From contig JACZWC010000002.1 in assembly GCA_022572355.1 (NCBI GenBank), positions 96,049 through 160,048 on the forward strand: DNA of 64,000 bases, in the 5' to 3' direction. Under the pieces are notes generated by a model. It was not told the origin of the DNA, searched no databases, and saw only the letters and a program-made list of their open reading frames with translations. The translations under genes were made by a program, and so were the position numbers. Source of the DNA: Bacteroidota bacterium (GTDB taxonomy: Bacteria; Bacteroidota; Bacteroidia; NORP154). Position 1 is the stretch's first letter; each line of letters starts with the position of its first letter. Positions 20,038 through 29,145 of the stretch are shown piece by piece.

Positions 20038-21798
20038 ATGAAGGGAATAAGACTACATATTGGAATTGCAGCGTTTTCAATACTATCATTTACCGCAAAC
20101 GCGCAGGTTAGCTTTACCATTGACACCACAAGTGGGTGCGCTCCGCACACGGTAAACTGCACTAACACGACCCACGTATCCATGGACACTACCAATGCAA
20201 CATTCTATTGGTATTTTGAGGGCCCGGGAGATACAATTATAGACGATAGCACTTATGATGCATCCTTCACGTACAATAATCCAGGCAACTATGAAATCCG
20301 ATTAGCTATGTACGACAGCACAATGGTTTACCAGGGAGACTCATTGCTATGGACCACAGTGAATGCTACTGTTGCAGCTGCCGATTCAGCAAGCATTTGC
20401 TCTAACGACAGTATATACCTTGGTAGTGCATTCCAAAACACAGCTGGCACTTATATCGACACCTTAACAGCAACCAACGGGTGTGACAGCATCGTTAGCA
20501 CTACTTTGGGCGTTACGACTGCACCGAATGCTGGTATTTCGGATACCGGTGCTGCATGTACTTCAGATATAAACTTTGATGTATCGACCGTTCTTGGTGG
20601 TACTCCAGATGGCGGAGGTACATGGACTGATGTTGACGGTGCCGGGTTATTTGGCACAAGCTTTAGTCCACTAATTGCCGGGGCAGGTGTTTATAATTTT
20701 ATCTATGTGGTAACCGGCGTTTCGCCTTGCGTAGATGATTCAGCTACCGTAACGGTAACGGTCTCTACTTTTGCCTTCGCCGGGTTGGCCGGCGCCAATT
20801 TATCGGCGTGTATTCTCGAGGACACAGTTGATGTATCGACCGGCCTTCTGCTAGCGGGAGATTCGGGCGGGACATGGATGGATGATGACGCAACCGGGCA
20901 ATTGAACGGGACTATTTTTAATCCATCTGCCGCGGGTATTGGTTCCTATAACTTCACTTACGTTGTGCTTGGTACAGGCGCTTGTGCGAATGACTCGACA
21001 ACTGTAACAGTAGATGTAGTCAGCACACCGAATGCGGGGGCTGACGGAGCGCTAACCGCTTGCGGAGACCAATTGGCAGTTGACCTATCAACTGGCCTTG
21101 ATGGAACACAAGACCCGGGCGGCACCTGGAATGACGACGATGCAACAGGTAACCTGTTCTTTGGATTCTTTAATGCGAGCGGCGTTGGTGCGGGTACCTA
21201 CAATTTCAGCTATGTTGCTTCTGCCAGCGGTTGTGCGGATGATTTTGCAGTTGTAGCCGTTACAGTTATTGCAGCGCCGAATGCCGGCACATCAACAACG
21301 TTAAGCACTTGCGATACAACAACCTCAATCGATTTGTTCTCTGGATTGGGTGGTAGCCCAGACACAGGCGGTTCATGGAGCGATGATGACTTTACCGGGG
21401 CATTGGCCAACAGCATATTTGATCCGTCAATACCAGAAGTTGGTACGTATAGCTTTACTTATACCGTTATTGGCACTCCACCTTGTGTCAATGCTTCCAC
21501 AGCAGTCACTGTGGATGTAAGCAACTGTGTCGGTATCCCGGAGTTGAACATGTCATCAATCAAGCTTTATCCAAATCCATCTGAAGGCGTGTTTACGCTA
21601 GATTTTGGAAGCAACAGTATCGAGGATACACGTATTGAAGTTTTCAATGCCCTCGGGGAGTTGCTGGAAAATGCAATTATTGAGAACAATGCTTCTAAGA
21701 TATATGTTGACCTGACAGGCAATCCAAACGGCTTGTACTACCTCAACATTATCAGTGATGGGAAACTGGTGACCAATAAGGTGTCCATTACCAGGTGA
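20038..21798 (+). CDS. Secreted repeat protein with PKD-like domain and type A T9SS sorting domain
   Basis: A protein of 586 residues. The ATG at 20038 is preferred to the longer frame because MKGIRLHIGIAAFSILSFTA is a signal peptide. Residues 25-130 form a PKD-like domain (SFTIDTTSGCAPHTVNC, FTYNNPGNYEIRL). Four repeats of about 85-90 residues follow, with GGTW.D.D..G.L......P...G.G.Y.F.Y.V.G...C..D.A.V.V. The last 75 residues are a type A sorting domain (SSIKLYPNPSEGVFTLDFGS ... GLYYLNIISDGKLVTNKVSI). It is likely an outer-surface or released protein. A strong terminator follows 12 bases after the stop. Confidence 0.9.
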   Translation: MKGIRLHIGIAAFSILSFTANAQVSFTIDTTSGCAPHTVNCTNTTHVSMDTTNATFYWYFEGPGDTIIDDSTYDASFTYNNPGNYEIRLAMYDSTMVYQGDSLLWTTVNATVAAADSASICSNDSIYLGSAFQNTAGTYIDTLTATNGCDSIVSTTLGVTTAPNAGISDTGAACTSDINFDVSTVLGGTPDGGGTWTDVDGAGLFGTSFSPLIAGAGVYNFIYVVTGVSPCVDDSATVTVTVSTFAFAGLAGANLSACILEDTVDVSTGLLLAGDSGGTWMDDDATGQLNGTIFNPSAAGIGSYNFTYVVLGTGACANDSTTVTVDVVSTPNAGADGALTACGDQLAVDLSTGLDGTQDPGGTWNDDDATGNLFFGFFNASGVGAGTYNFSYVASASGCADDFAVVAVTVIAAPNAGTSTTLSTCDTTTSIDLFSGLGGSPDTGGSWSDDDFTGALANSIFDPSIPEVGTYSFTYTVIGTPPCVNASTAVTVDVSNCVGIPELNMSSIKLYPNPSEGVFTLDFGSNSIEDTRIEVFNALGELLENAIIENNASKIYVDLTGNPNGLYYLNIISDGKLVTNKVSITR

Positions 21799-21810
21799 TC
21801 AAACGAAAAG

Positions 21811-21842
21811 CCCCTCATTTACGCGTAAATGGGGGTTTTTTT
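21811..21842 (+). terminator. Rho-independent terminator
   Basis: A stem of CATTTA/TAAATG around the loop CGCG is extended by CCCC/GGGG with one bulged T, and is followed by seven Ts. It lies 12 bases after the stop of the type A cargo gene and separates it from the TPR operon. Confidence 0.88.
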
Positions 21843-21954
21843 ATGGGCCTGAATAGAAGAGAAGGTTGATCCTTCATTTGCTTTTTCGCCGACCATCCCC
21901 TACTCTCATAATCCGTATATTTATCGAGTCAGCAGGTGTGACTTAAACAGAGTA

Positions 21955-21962
21955 TAGCTTTG
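21955..21962 (+). promoter_or_regulatory. TAnnTTTG -7 promoter element
   Basis: TAGCTTTG matches the -7 consensus and lies 36 bases before the ATG at 21999. It follows the terminator of the upstream gene, so it is well placed to start the TPR operon. Confidence 0.45.
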
Positions 21963-21998
21963 GCAGATTATAACAGGCTTGGGTATAGTTCAATAAAA

Positions 21999-23657
21999 AT
22001 GAAAAAACGATGCTTCATAGCGCTGTATATATTTCTCCAGTCTTTTGCGGTTAATGCTCAAGATGAGAGCACCATTGATTCGCTTACTCAAATAATTGAC
22101 AACCCCGGTAGCCACGACACATCTGTTTGCAACGCATATCTGAGCTGGGGTGAGGAAGTTTACCTGAACGACCCGGACACAGCTTTAATTCTTTGGCAAA
22201 AGGCGTATGATATTGCTGAAGAGAATATAACTATGGGCCCATCCTTCGGTTCCGCTCAGGACGAGCCCCCCACCCTTAAAAAAAGATATTTATTTTTTTT
22301 GGCGCAGGCCCTGAACAATGTTGGGTATATCTATGGAGAAAAAGGAGAAATTCAAAAGCAATCGGAGTACTATCATAAGAGCTTGAAGATTAAAGAAGAA
22401 ATTGGGGATAAAAAAGGCATAGCCATGTCATTAAACAATATTGGGATGCTCTATATGAATCAAGGTGACATATCTAAAGCGTTGGGGTACTATCACAAAA
22501 GTTTGAAGATAAGAGAAGAAATAGGGAATAAAAAAGGAATAGCTATCTCTTTAAACAATATTGGGTTTATCTATAAGAATCAAGGAGACATACCTAAAGC
22601 ACTGGAGTACTTTCATAAGAGTTTGAAGATATATGAGGAAATTGTGGATAAAAGTGGAATAGCTTACTCTTTAAACAATATTGGGGTTATCTATAACAGT
22701 CAAGGAGACATACCTAAAGCACTGGAGTACTTTCATAAGAGTTTGAAGATTCAAGAAGAAACAGGGGATAAAAATGGAATAGCTAACTCTTTAAACAATA
22801 TTGGGGTTATCTATAGGAATCAAGGAGAAATACCTAAAGCACTGGAGTACTATCACAAGAGTTTGAAGATTGAAGAAGAAATAGGGAATAAAAGTGGAAT
22901 AGCTATTTCTTTAAACAATATTGGGTATATCTATAAGAATAAAGGAGACATTCCTAAAGCACTGGAGTACTATCACAAGAGTTTGAAGATTAAAGAAGAA
23001 ATTGGGGATAAAAGAGGAATAGCCGTCTCTTTAAAGAACATTGGAACTGTTGAACTGGACAGGGGCGCACTTACAGAGGCCTTGAATTATGGTATCCGCG
23101 GCTTGCAAATATCACAAGAGATCGGCTCTCCTGAACTTATATCGCATAACTCCAGCTTATTGAGCAAGGTGGCCAGAAAACAGGGAGATTTTCAGGAAGC
23201 TTTGGAAATGTACGAACTACACATCTTAATGCGCGACAGCATTAAAAACGAGGAAACTGAGAAAGAGAGCATAAGGCAGCAGATGAAGTATGAGTTTGAA
23301 AAAGCTCAACTTGTCAAAGAACAAGAAGAAAATGAAAAACGCCGAATTTTAAATGAAAAATTAAAGAGGCGTGACAATCTACAGTACTCGGTAGTGTTAA
23401 TTTGTTTATTGGTGATTGGTGTAGTGGTTGCAATGCTGGGAAGATTATCGCTTCCAGAAAGAATTGCAGAAGGGATCATCTTCTTTTCATTCCTGATCTT
23501 GTTTGAGTTTCTGCTGGTGCTGGCAGATCCCTACATTGAAGAATGGTCTGGTGGTGCGCCGGGGTTTAAGCTATTGTTTAATGCGGGGATAGCGGCGTTA
23601 ATTTTCCCCGCTCATGCTTTTTTTGAGAGTAAGATGAAAGGGAGGTTGGTGAAGTGA
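21999..23657 (+). CDS. TPR protein with coiled coil and three-helix membrane tail (family member 1)
   Basis: A protein of 552 residues with a signal peptide (MKKRCFIALYIFLQSFAVNA). At least eight TPR units of 40 residues (for example IPKALEYYHKSLKIKEEIGD) run from about residue 100 to 370. A charged coiled coil follows (about 410-455), then a C-terminal membrane module of three helices (about 460-545) with LVLADPYIEEWSGGAPGFKL. The build resembles TPR-type sensor kinases in which the kinase is replaced by this unknown membrane module. The seven central repeats are very similar at DNA level. An in-frame GC-rich patch near residue 82 (PSFGSAQDEPP) looks like an inserted repeat element. It is the first of three paralogues; its TGA overlaps the next ATG by one base. 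Confidence 0.85.
   Translation: MKKRCFIALYIFLQSFAVNAQDESTIDSLTQIIDNPGSHDTSVCNAYLSWGEEVYLNDPDTALILWQKAYDIAEENITMGPSFGSAQDEPPTLKKRYLFFLAQALNNVGYIYGEKGEIQKQSEYYHKSLKIKEEIGDKKGIAMSLNNIGMLYMNQGDISKALGYYHKSLKIREEIGNKKGIAISLNNIGFIYKNQGDIPKALEYFHKSLKIYEEIVDKSGIAYSLNNIGVIYNSQGDIPKALEYFHKSLKIQEETGDKNGIANSLNNIGVIYRNQGEIPKALEYYHKSLKIEEEIGNKSGIAISLNNIGYIYKNKGDIPKALEYYHKSLKIKEEIGDKRGIAVSLKNIGTVELDRGALTEALNYGIRGLQISQEIGSPELISHNSSLLSKVARKQGDFQEALEMYELHILMRDSIKNEETEKESIRQQMKYEFEKAQLVKEQEENEKRRILNEKLKRRDNLQYSVVLICLLVIGVVVAMLGRLSLPERIAEGIIFFSFLILFEFLLVLADPYIEEWSGGAPGFKLLFNAGIAALIFPAHAFFESKMKGRLVK
22243..22266 (+). repeat. REP-like sequence inserted in frame in a TPR gene
   Basis: CTTCGGTTCCGCTCAG (22244-22259) differs by one base from the core CTTCGGCTCCGCTCAG of the inverted repeats at 53008 and 41698. 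It encodes PSFGSAQDE in the loop before the first TPR, a segment that is absent from the paralogues. Confidence 0.5.
22378..23040 (+). repeat. 120-bp tandem repeats encoding TPR units
   Basis: Between five and six consecutive 120-base units carry almost the same DNA, for example CTTTAAACAATATTGGG, ACTGGAGTACT and CATAAGAGTTTGAAGAT at the same phase. This implies recent tandem duplication or gene conversion within the TPR gene. It is coding DNA, not a CRISPR array. Confidence 0.8.
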
Positions 23658-25354
23658 TGAAACAACGATTCTTCATAGCGCTGTCCATATTTCTCCTGTC
23701 TTTAAGTTCAAGCGCAAATGATCAGCATATTATTGATTCCTTAAAAGTAGTAATTGAAGATGCCACCCACGACAGCACCAAAGTGAATATCCTTTTAGAA
23801 ATTGCAAATCTTACTTATATCAAGAACCCCGATACGGCCCTTAATGTGTGCAAACAGGCCCTGAAACTTGCTGAACATAATAATATGATTGCAGAGAAAG
23901 CAGAATGTTATGGTTGGCTTGGCTATCTCGTTAGGCAAAAAGGTGAGATGAATTTAGCACTTGAATACAACTTCAAGGCTTTGAGAATAGAAGAGAAAAT
24001 AATCAAGGAGAGATCTTTGGATGGTTTGACATTATTAAATGAAGCAGAAATAATCGCAATTAAACAGAATATTGCTCCCACATTGAACAATATTGGGCTT
24101 ATTTATAAGATACAAGGGGATATCCTTAACTCGCTGAAGTTCTATCTTAAAAGTCTAAAAGTATATGAACAGATTGGGAATAAAAACGGCATAGCGACCT
24201 GCTTGAACAATATTGGTCTTATTTATAAAGATCAAGGGGACATTGCTCGCTCTCTGGAGTTCTATGATAAAGGCTTGAAAATACTGGAAGAAATAGGAGA
24301 TAAAAAAGGTATAGCTACCTATTTAAGCAATATTGGGGTTATCTATAGTGAGCAAGAAGACACTCCCAATGCACTGGAGTTCTTTTATAAAAGTTTGAAA
24401 ATTCAAGAAGAGATCGGTTATAAAAAAGGAGTAGCTAACTCCTTAAACAATATTGCGAGTATCTATTATCATCAGGGTAAAATTGCTAATGCGCTTGAAT
24501 ACCATGATAAAAGTTTGAAAACAAGAGAAGAAATACAAGATAAAAGCGGTATAGCTAATTCTTTAAATAACATTGCTTATATCTACAAAAATCAAGGGGA
24601 CCCTTCGGTTACCTCTTCTAAACAGGAGTCTCTCAACGCAGGTTTCAAAAAAGCACTGGAATTCTCGAATAAAAGTTTGAAAATAAGAGAAGAGATAGGG
24701 GATAAAAGTGGCATAGCGAGCTCATTGAACAATATTGGCGAATTTTATCTGGAACAAGGACGGTTGGATGATGCCTTGGAAAATGGTACGAAGGGACTAT
24801 TGCTTGCACGTACTATAGGGTCGCCTCGTTTAATATCTCACAGCGCTGGCTTGCTGAGTAAAGTGGCTAAAGCGAAAGGAAACCACCAAAAAGCCTTGGA
24901 AATGTATGAGCTCCATATTCAAATGCGTGACAGTATTAAAAACGAAGAAACCCAGAAAGCCACTATTCGCCAACAGACCAAGTATGAGTTTGAGAAAACC
25001 ATGCTTGTGAAGGAGCAAAAGGAGAAAGAGGAGGCCAGGGTGCTTTCGGAAGAAATTTCCAGGAGAGATAATCTGCAGTACTCGGTCGTGTTGATTTGTT
25101 TACTGGTAATTGGCGTAATAGTGGCTATGCTGGGTAGATTAGCCTTACCCGTTAGAATGGCCGAAGGCATCATCTTTTTCTCATTTTTGATCTTATTTGA
25201 GTTCTTGTTGGTCTTGGCTGATCCATACATCGACAACTGGTCTGGCGGTGCACCTGGGTTTAAGCTCCTGTTTAACGCGGGAATTGCTGCTTTTATCTTT
25301 CCATTACACTCATTCTTTGAAAGAAAACTTAAAGGCAAATTAGTAACCAAATGA
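23657..25354 (+). CDS. TPR protein with coiled coil and three-helix membrane tail (family member 2)
   Basis: A protein of 565 residues, paralogous to the gene before it. It has a signal peptide (MKQRFFIALSIFLLSLSSSA), TPR units from about residue 70 to 400, a coiled coil with KEQKEKEEARVLSEEISRR, and the same three-helix tail ending in FPLHSFFERKLKGKLVTK. The ATG at 23657 overlaps the previous stop (TGATG), so translation is probably coupled. One TPR is interrupted by about 15 extra residues (DPSVTSSKQESLNAGF near residue 317) that break the 40-residue phase. No enzyme domain is present. It is likely an inner-membrane protein with periplasmic TPRs; its function is unknown. Confidence 0.85.
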   Translation: MKQRFFIALSIFLLSLSSSANDQHIIDSLKVVIEDATHDSTKVNILLEIANLTYIKNPDTALNVCKQALKLAEHNNMIAEKAECYGWLGYLVRQKGEMNLALEYNFKALRIEEKIIKERSLDGLTLLNEAEIIAIKQNIAPTLNNIGLIYKIQGDILNSLKFYLKSLKVYEQIGNKNGIATCLNNIGLIYKDQGDIARSLEFYDKGLKILEEIGDKKGIATYLSNIGVIYSEQEDTPNALEFFYKSLKIQEEIGYKKGVANSLNNIASIYYHQGKIANALEYHDKSLKTREEIQDKSGIANSLNNIAYIYKNQGDPSVTSSKQESLNAGFKKALEFSNKSLKIREEIGDKSGIASSLNNIGEFYLEQGRLDDALENGTKGLLLARTIGSPRLISHSAGLLSKVAKAKGNHQKALEMYELHIQMRDSIKNEETQKATIRQQTKYEFEKTMLVKEQKEKEEARVLSEEISRRDNLQYSVVLICLLVIGVIVAMLGRLALPVRMAEGIIFFSFLILFEFLLVLADPYIDNWSGGAPGFKLLFNAGIAAFIFPLHSFFERKLKGKLVTK

Positions 25355-26973
25355 ATCTAAAAAGTATAATAGCGACACTTATTCTTTTCACATCTTTTGC
25401 GATTAAAGCACAGGATCAAGGTGTTATAGATTCTCTAAAAACAGTTATTGAAACATACAAGCAGGATACAACCAAGGCCAAGGCCCTCATTCTCCTTAGC
25501 TGGAAATTGAAAAATTTGGGGGAATACAATGAAGCATTAAAATATGCCAAGCTAACGCTTGAGCTCTCAAAAGAGCTTGACTACAAATCAGGAATGGCCA
25601 GGGCGCACAGCGTATTCGGCAATATATACGATTACCAAAGTGAATATAAAAAGGCTATCCAATCCTATGACAGGGCGCTTGAGATGTTTAAAGAACAGAT
25701 CGGGTCAACAGAAACGAGAATATCAGTGTCCGCTAAACGAGGAATGGCCTCTACTTATAATAACATAGGACTTATTTATTACAATCAATCCGCCCATACG
25801 CAAGCGCTGGGCCATTACTTTAAAGCATTGGCAATGGCAGAAGAACTAGGACATGATGGCGGTATCGCATTACTGTCGAACAACATCGGCCTTATTTACT
25901 TCGATCAACGTGCCTATAATCAGGCGCTTAAGTACTACTCTAAATCTCTTAAGATGGAACTGAAAATGGGGAATAATCAAGGTGTCGCCATCGTATATAA
26001 TAACATTGGGGTAATTTATGAAAAGCAATTTGAGTTCTCTAAGGCTCTTGACTATCACTTCAGATCCCTTAACATAAGACAGGAGCACAATTACAAACTG
26101 GGATTGGCACATTCTTATACCAACATTGGTAATTTGTACACGGACTTATTTAAGAAAATTGATGCCTCCGCCGACTTCCTGAATGACTCTGCTCTTTCTG
26201 CCGAACTCAGGAAATGGGTTTCGCAAAACCCCAATAAACTCCTGGACACCGCCATGTTCTATCAAAAAAAGAGCCTTTCCATTAAAAATGAATTGAGTGA
26301 TGAATATGGGATGTCATCCAGCCTGGTTGGTATTGGCCAAATCTATTTTCAAAAACATGATTACCCTACGGCGCTGAATTATTTTATGGATGCGGCAGCA
26401 CTAGCAGACAGCATAGGGGCTTTACAAAGATCGAGCAGTGCCTATAAGTGTATTTCAGAGAGCTTTGCAAAGCTCGGGAAGTATAAAAATGCCTTTGACA
26501 ACTTCATTCAATTTTCCGCATTAAATGATAGCTCCTTTAACGAAAAAAAGAGCAAGGAGCTGGGCAAGCTGGAAGCCAAACACGAATTTGAAACCGCAGA
26601 AACCGAACGAAAGCGATTGGAGAAAGAGAAGGCGGACCTGCTCTCCGAAGCGCAGCGCAGGAGAGACAATCTTCAATATTCGGGCATCTTAATCGTCATA
26701 GTGCTGCTCTTTGCCGGGGTGTTTGTATTGGCCAGATTCTCAATACCAATGAGATTGGCAGAGGGTATGGTGTTTTTCTCCTTTCTTTTATTTTTCGAAT
26801 TTACCCTCGTATTACTAGATCCTTATATTGAGCGGTACAGTTCGGGCGCCCCAGCTATCAAATTGGCTTTTAATGCTGTCTTAGCCGGTGTAATATTTCC
26901 ACTACACTCATTCTTTGAAAGAAAGCTCAAAACGAGATCCGATAGCTATCGGATGGTTAACAGCGACGCATAA
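25351..26973 (+). CDS. TPR protein with coiled coil and three-helix membrane tail (family member 3)
   Basis: A protein of 540 residues, third of the tandem set. Its ATG overlaps the stop of the previous gene by four bases (ATGA). It has a signal peptide (about 1-20), TPRs (about 45-400) less uniform than in its neighbours, a coiled coil (LGKLEAKHEFETAETERKRL) and the three-helix tail with LVLLDPYIERYSSGAPAIKL. The last twelve residues (RSDSYRMVNSDA) come from a palindromic DNA element and extend the protein beyond the point where its paralogues end. The role is unknown, but the conserved operon suggests that the three proteins act together or as alternatives. Confidence 0.85.
   Translation: MNLKSIIATLILFTSFAIKAQDQGVIDSLKTVIETYKQDTTKAKALILLSWKLKNLGEYNEALKYAKLTLELSKELDYKSGMARAHSVFGNIYDYQSEYKKAIQSYDRALEMFKEQIGSTETRISVSAKRGMASTYNNIGLIYYNQSAHTQALGHYFKALAMAEELGHDGGIALLSNNIGLIYFDQRAYNQALKYYSKSLKMELKMGNNQGVAIVYNNIGVIYEKQFEFSKALDYHFRSLNIRQEHNYKLGLAHSYTNIGNLYTDLFKKIDASADFLNDSALSAELRKWVSQNPNKLLDTAMFYQKKSLSIKNELSDEYGMSSSLVGIGQIYFQKHDYPTALNYFMDAAALADSIGALQRSSSAYKCISESFAKLGKYKNAFDNFIQFSALNDSSFNEKKSKELGKLEAKHEFETAETERKRLEKEKADLLSEAQRRRDNLQYSGILIVIVLLFAGVFVLARFSIPMRLAEGMVFFSFLLFFEFTLVLLDPYIERYSSGAPAIKLAFNAVLAGVIFPLHSFFERKLKTRSDSYRMVNSDA
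26937..26954. repeat. 18-bp palindrome at the 3' end of a TPR gene
   Basis: ATCCGATAGCTATCGGAT is a perfect palindrome lying within the last codons of the third TPR gene. It replaces the usual ending of the family and adds residues SDSYRM. It may also act as a hairpin between this gene and the metallopeptidase gene 20 bases downstream. Confidence 0.6.
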
Positions 26974-26992
26974 TTTAAATACTCACAGATAT

Positions 26993-27943
26993 ATGAAACA
27001 AATTACATTGATCGGATTACTGTTGATTGGATTCTATACAAAAGGATATGGAGGCGATCTTTTAACTGACATAATTCGCTTTGCCTCAATTGATAAAGCA
27101 AAACAGCTCTTGACACAAGAAGACGATTTTACTGCGTGCTGGAGCCAATTTGATATTGACTCCAGGTTGCAAAAGAAGAACAGCACGAAGGATGAACTTT
27201 TGAAACATATCTCATCCCAGGTAAGGGGTTGGGCTCCGAAAGAAAAGGCGAAAATTCTTTCAATGCTTAAGAGCATCGACAAAAGCATTGCTAAACAAGG
27301 CTTCAATATTGATTTCCCTGATGAGATCTATTTTGTGAAGACAACAGCAAAAGAGGAGGGTGGAGCAGGTGGATATACACGAGCCAATTATGTCGTATTA
27401 AAGGAGGGTATTCTCTCCTTGTCAAAAGGTGACTTAAAAAAGTTAATTGTGCACGAATTGTTTCATGTTCTTTCGAGAAACAACCCGAATTTAAGGAAGG
27501 CACTTTACAAGATCATTGGCTTTGAGATCATAAAGGAGATAGAGTATCCGGAGAATTTAAAAAATTACAGGATCACAAATCCTGATGCAACTCAGACAGA
27601 TAGCTATATTACACTGGTGTACAATGGGCAACAGGTTGACTGCATGATGATACTGTATGCGAGCCAGGATTACGACGGTGGTGATTTTTTTAAGTATCTA
27701 AATATTGGCTTTCTGAATCTCAAAGGCACTGAAAACAAGGAGGTAGATTATGTGGATGGGCAAGCTGTGATTTACACATTCAAGGAGGTGTCAAACTTCT
27801 ATGAACAAGTGGGCAGAAACACCGGATACATCATTCATCCCGAGGAGATACTTGCAGATAATTTTACGTTCGCGATATTGAAGAAGAAAGGCTTGCCGAA
27901 CCAGGAAATTGTCGACGAGATAAAAAAGAAACTAAGAGAATAA
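26993..27943 (+). CDS. Secreted HExxH zinc metallopeptidase-like protein
   Basis: A protein of 316 residues with a signal peptide (MKQITLIGLLLIGFYTKGYG). The zinc-peptidase motif HELFH is in LKKLIVHELFHVLSRNNPN (near residue 154). A probable third ligand and conserved tail motif follows much later in HPEEILADNFTFAILK (near residue 285), an arrangement typical of gluzincins. By motif it is a secreted or periplasmic protease; the substrate is unknown. It begins 19 bases after the TPR/3-TM trio on the same strand, so it may be the fourth gene of that operon and may cleave or mature something bound by the TPR proteins. That link is inference. Confidence 0.8.
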   Translation: MKQITLIGLLLIGFYTKGYGGDLLTDIIRFASIDKAKQLLTQEDDFTACWSQFDIDSRLQKKNSTKDELLKHISSQVRGWAPKEKAKILSMLKSIDKSIAKQGFNIDFPDEIYFVKTTAKEEGGAGGYTRANYVVLKEGILSLSKGDLKKLIVHELFHVLSRNNPNLRKALYKIIGFEIIKEIEYPENLKNYRITNPDATQTDSYITLVYNGQQVDCMMILYASQDYDGGDFFKYLNIGFLNLKGTENKEVDYVDGQAVIYTFKEVSNFYEQVGRNTGYIIHPEEILADNFTFAILKKKGLPNQEIVDEIKKKLRE

Positions 27944-28040
27944 AACTACGCATTCACACCCAAATGAGGGTTCTGGCCAGCGGGAATGTGTATCTTTATT
28001 ACAGGCATAACAAGTTGAACCTAATTAAACCTCAGATGAT

Positions 28041-28170
28041 ATGGACATAAAATTGATAAGCTTAATCGCTATTGCCATAATTACCATGGGATCTCTAACA
28101 ACTGACTGCTACTTTTAGCATTTTGGGTGCAATAGCCGGTTATTTATTCGGCTTGAAAAGAGAGGCTTAA
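28041..28170 (+). pseudogene. Frameshifted small membrane protein
   Basis: ATG at 28041 opens 25 codons (MDIKLISLIAIAIITMGSLT...) ending at TAG 28116. A shift of one frame at about 28108 gives ATFSILGAIAGYLFGLKREA and a stop at 28168. Joined, the two parts make a hydrophobic protein of about 43 residues with a glycine-containing second helix and a basic tail. It may be a broken small gene or a sequencing error. Confidence 0.5.
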
Positions 28171-28186
28171 ACCTGGTAACAATGAT

Positions 28187-28966
28187 TTATCTCTTATTAG
28201 AAGTGTATTGCTCTCTTATAATTAGCACGCCGGTCTTATCATACTCTTCATACAGGCCATGTTTATTTTCGCGCAGGTCATAATTTATCCTCTTTTTTAA
28301 TTGGCCATTTGAGTAGAAGTACTTCCAGGTACCAATCTTATAGAGATAATCCGGATTCCGTCCATATGCATGTTTTGATTTGAGGCCAATAAATTTGACT
28401 TGTCCATTGGGATATCGTTCTTCCCTTAATTGAATGACATAATAATTGGAATCAGAAATGAAGTTCATTATTCTCGCATAATAAGTACTATCATCAACAT
28501 CTGATATTAATCTGCAAAGTGTGGTATCCATATCTGCTATGTATTTCATGGTGTCATCAACTCTATTTTCCCTTCTTTTTAACTTTTTTGTTATCCCTTT
28601 TATGAGTCCACCAACGCCTATTGCTATCGATCCGGCAGCAACCAGGCTTAAACCAACCACAATCACGGGCCCCCCTTTTCTGTTCCAAAGATAATGACCA
28701 TTATCTGAAGGATTTCCCTGGCCCGATGGGTCATTTCTATCAAATTTATTAATTACCAAGCCGACTGTGTTTGTTACAGCCCCTACCACTACTAGCGCCC
28801 ATCCAACTCCAATAAATTCACGTGCGACATCACTTTCTTTATATTCTGTCAATTCTTCTGAGACAACTGAGTCTGCAGGCCATTCAATTTTTTGGCCATT
28901 ACTCTCAATTGAGGTCGACAGCATGCAAAAGGCAACTAACAGGGTGATGAGGCTTGTTTTCTTCAT
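28187..28966 (-). CDS. Membrane protein with MORN-type repeats
   Basis: A protein of 259 residues. The ATG at 28966 is preferred because MKKTSLITLLVAFCMLSTSI is a signal peptide; the longer frame has no family support. Two hydrophobic segments (about 55-75 and 105-130) suggest membrane attachment. The C-terminal third carries MORN_2 type repeats (YPNGQVKFIG, GTWKYFYSNGQLKKRINYDL, KHGLYEEYDKTG). Such repeats occur in YwqK-like proteins of Bacteroidota and probably mediate protein or lipid contacts. It is transcribed divergently from the beta-barrel gene beside it. Confidence 0.75.
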   Translation of the reverse strand: MKKTSLITLLVAFCMLSTSIESNGQKIEWPADSVVSEELTEYKESDVAREFIGVGWALVVVGAVTNTVGLVINKFDRNDPSGQGNPSDNGHYLWNRKGGPVIVVGLSLVAAGSIAIGVGGLIKGITKKLKRRENRVDDTMKYIADMDTTLCRLISDVDDSTYYARIMNFISDSNYYVIQLREERYPNGQVKFIGLKSKHAYGRNPDYLYKIGTWKYFYSNGQLKKRINYDLRENKHGLYEEYDKTGVLIIREQYTSNKR

Positions 28967-29145
28967 TGCGTTTAGACGAAAGAGCATTTGGGCAGATATA
29001 GCCCTTGTGTACATGACAAAACGGGAGGCACATGCTATTATTACATAATAAATGCAACGCAAATAGCAATCCTTTTGGTGTGCTCCTGCCCACTATTGCA
29101 TTTATCCGTATCTTTATTACTACTAAAAAAGCACAAAATTCAGCG

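Noticed and set aside
22378..23040. Regular repeats of 120 bases suggested a CRISPR-like array
   Set aside because: The units are coding, in frame, encode 40-residue TPRs and have no unique spacers.
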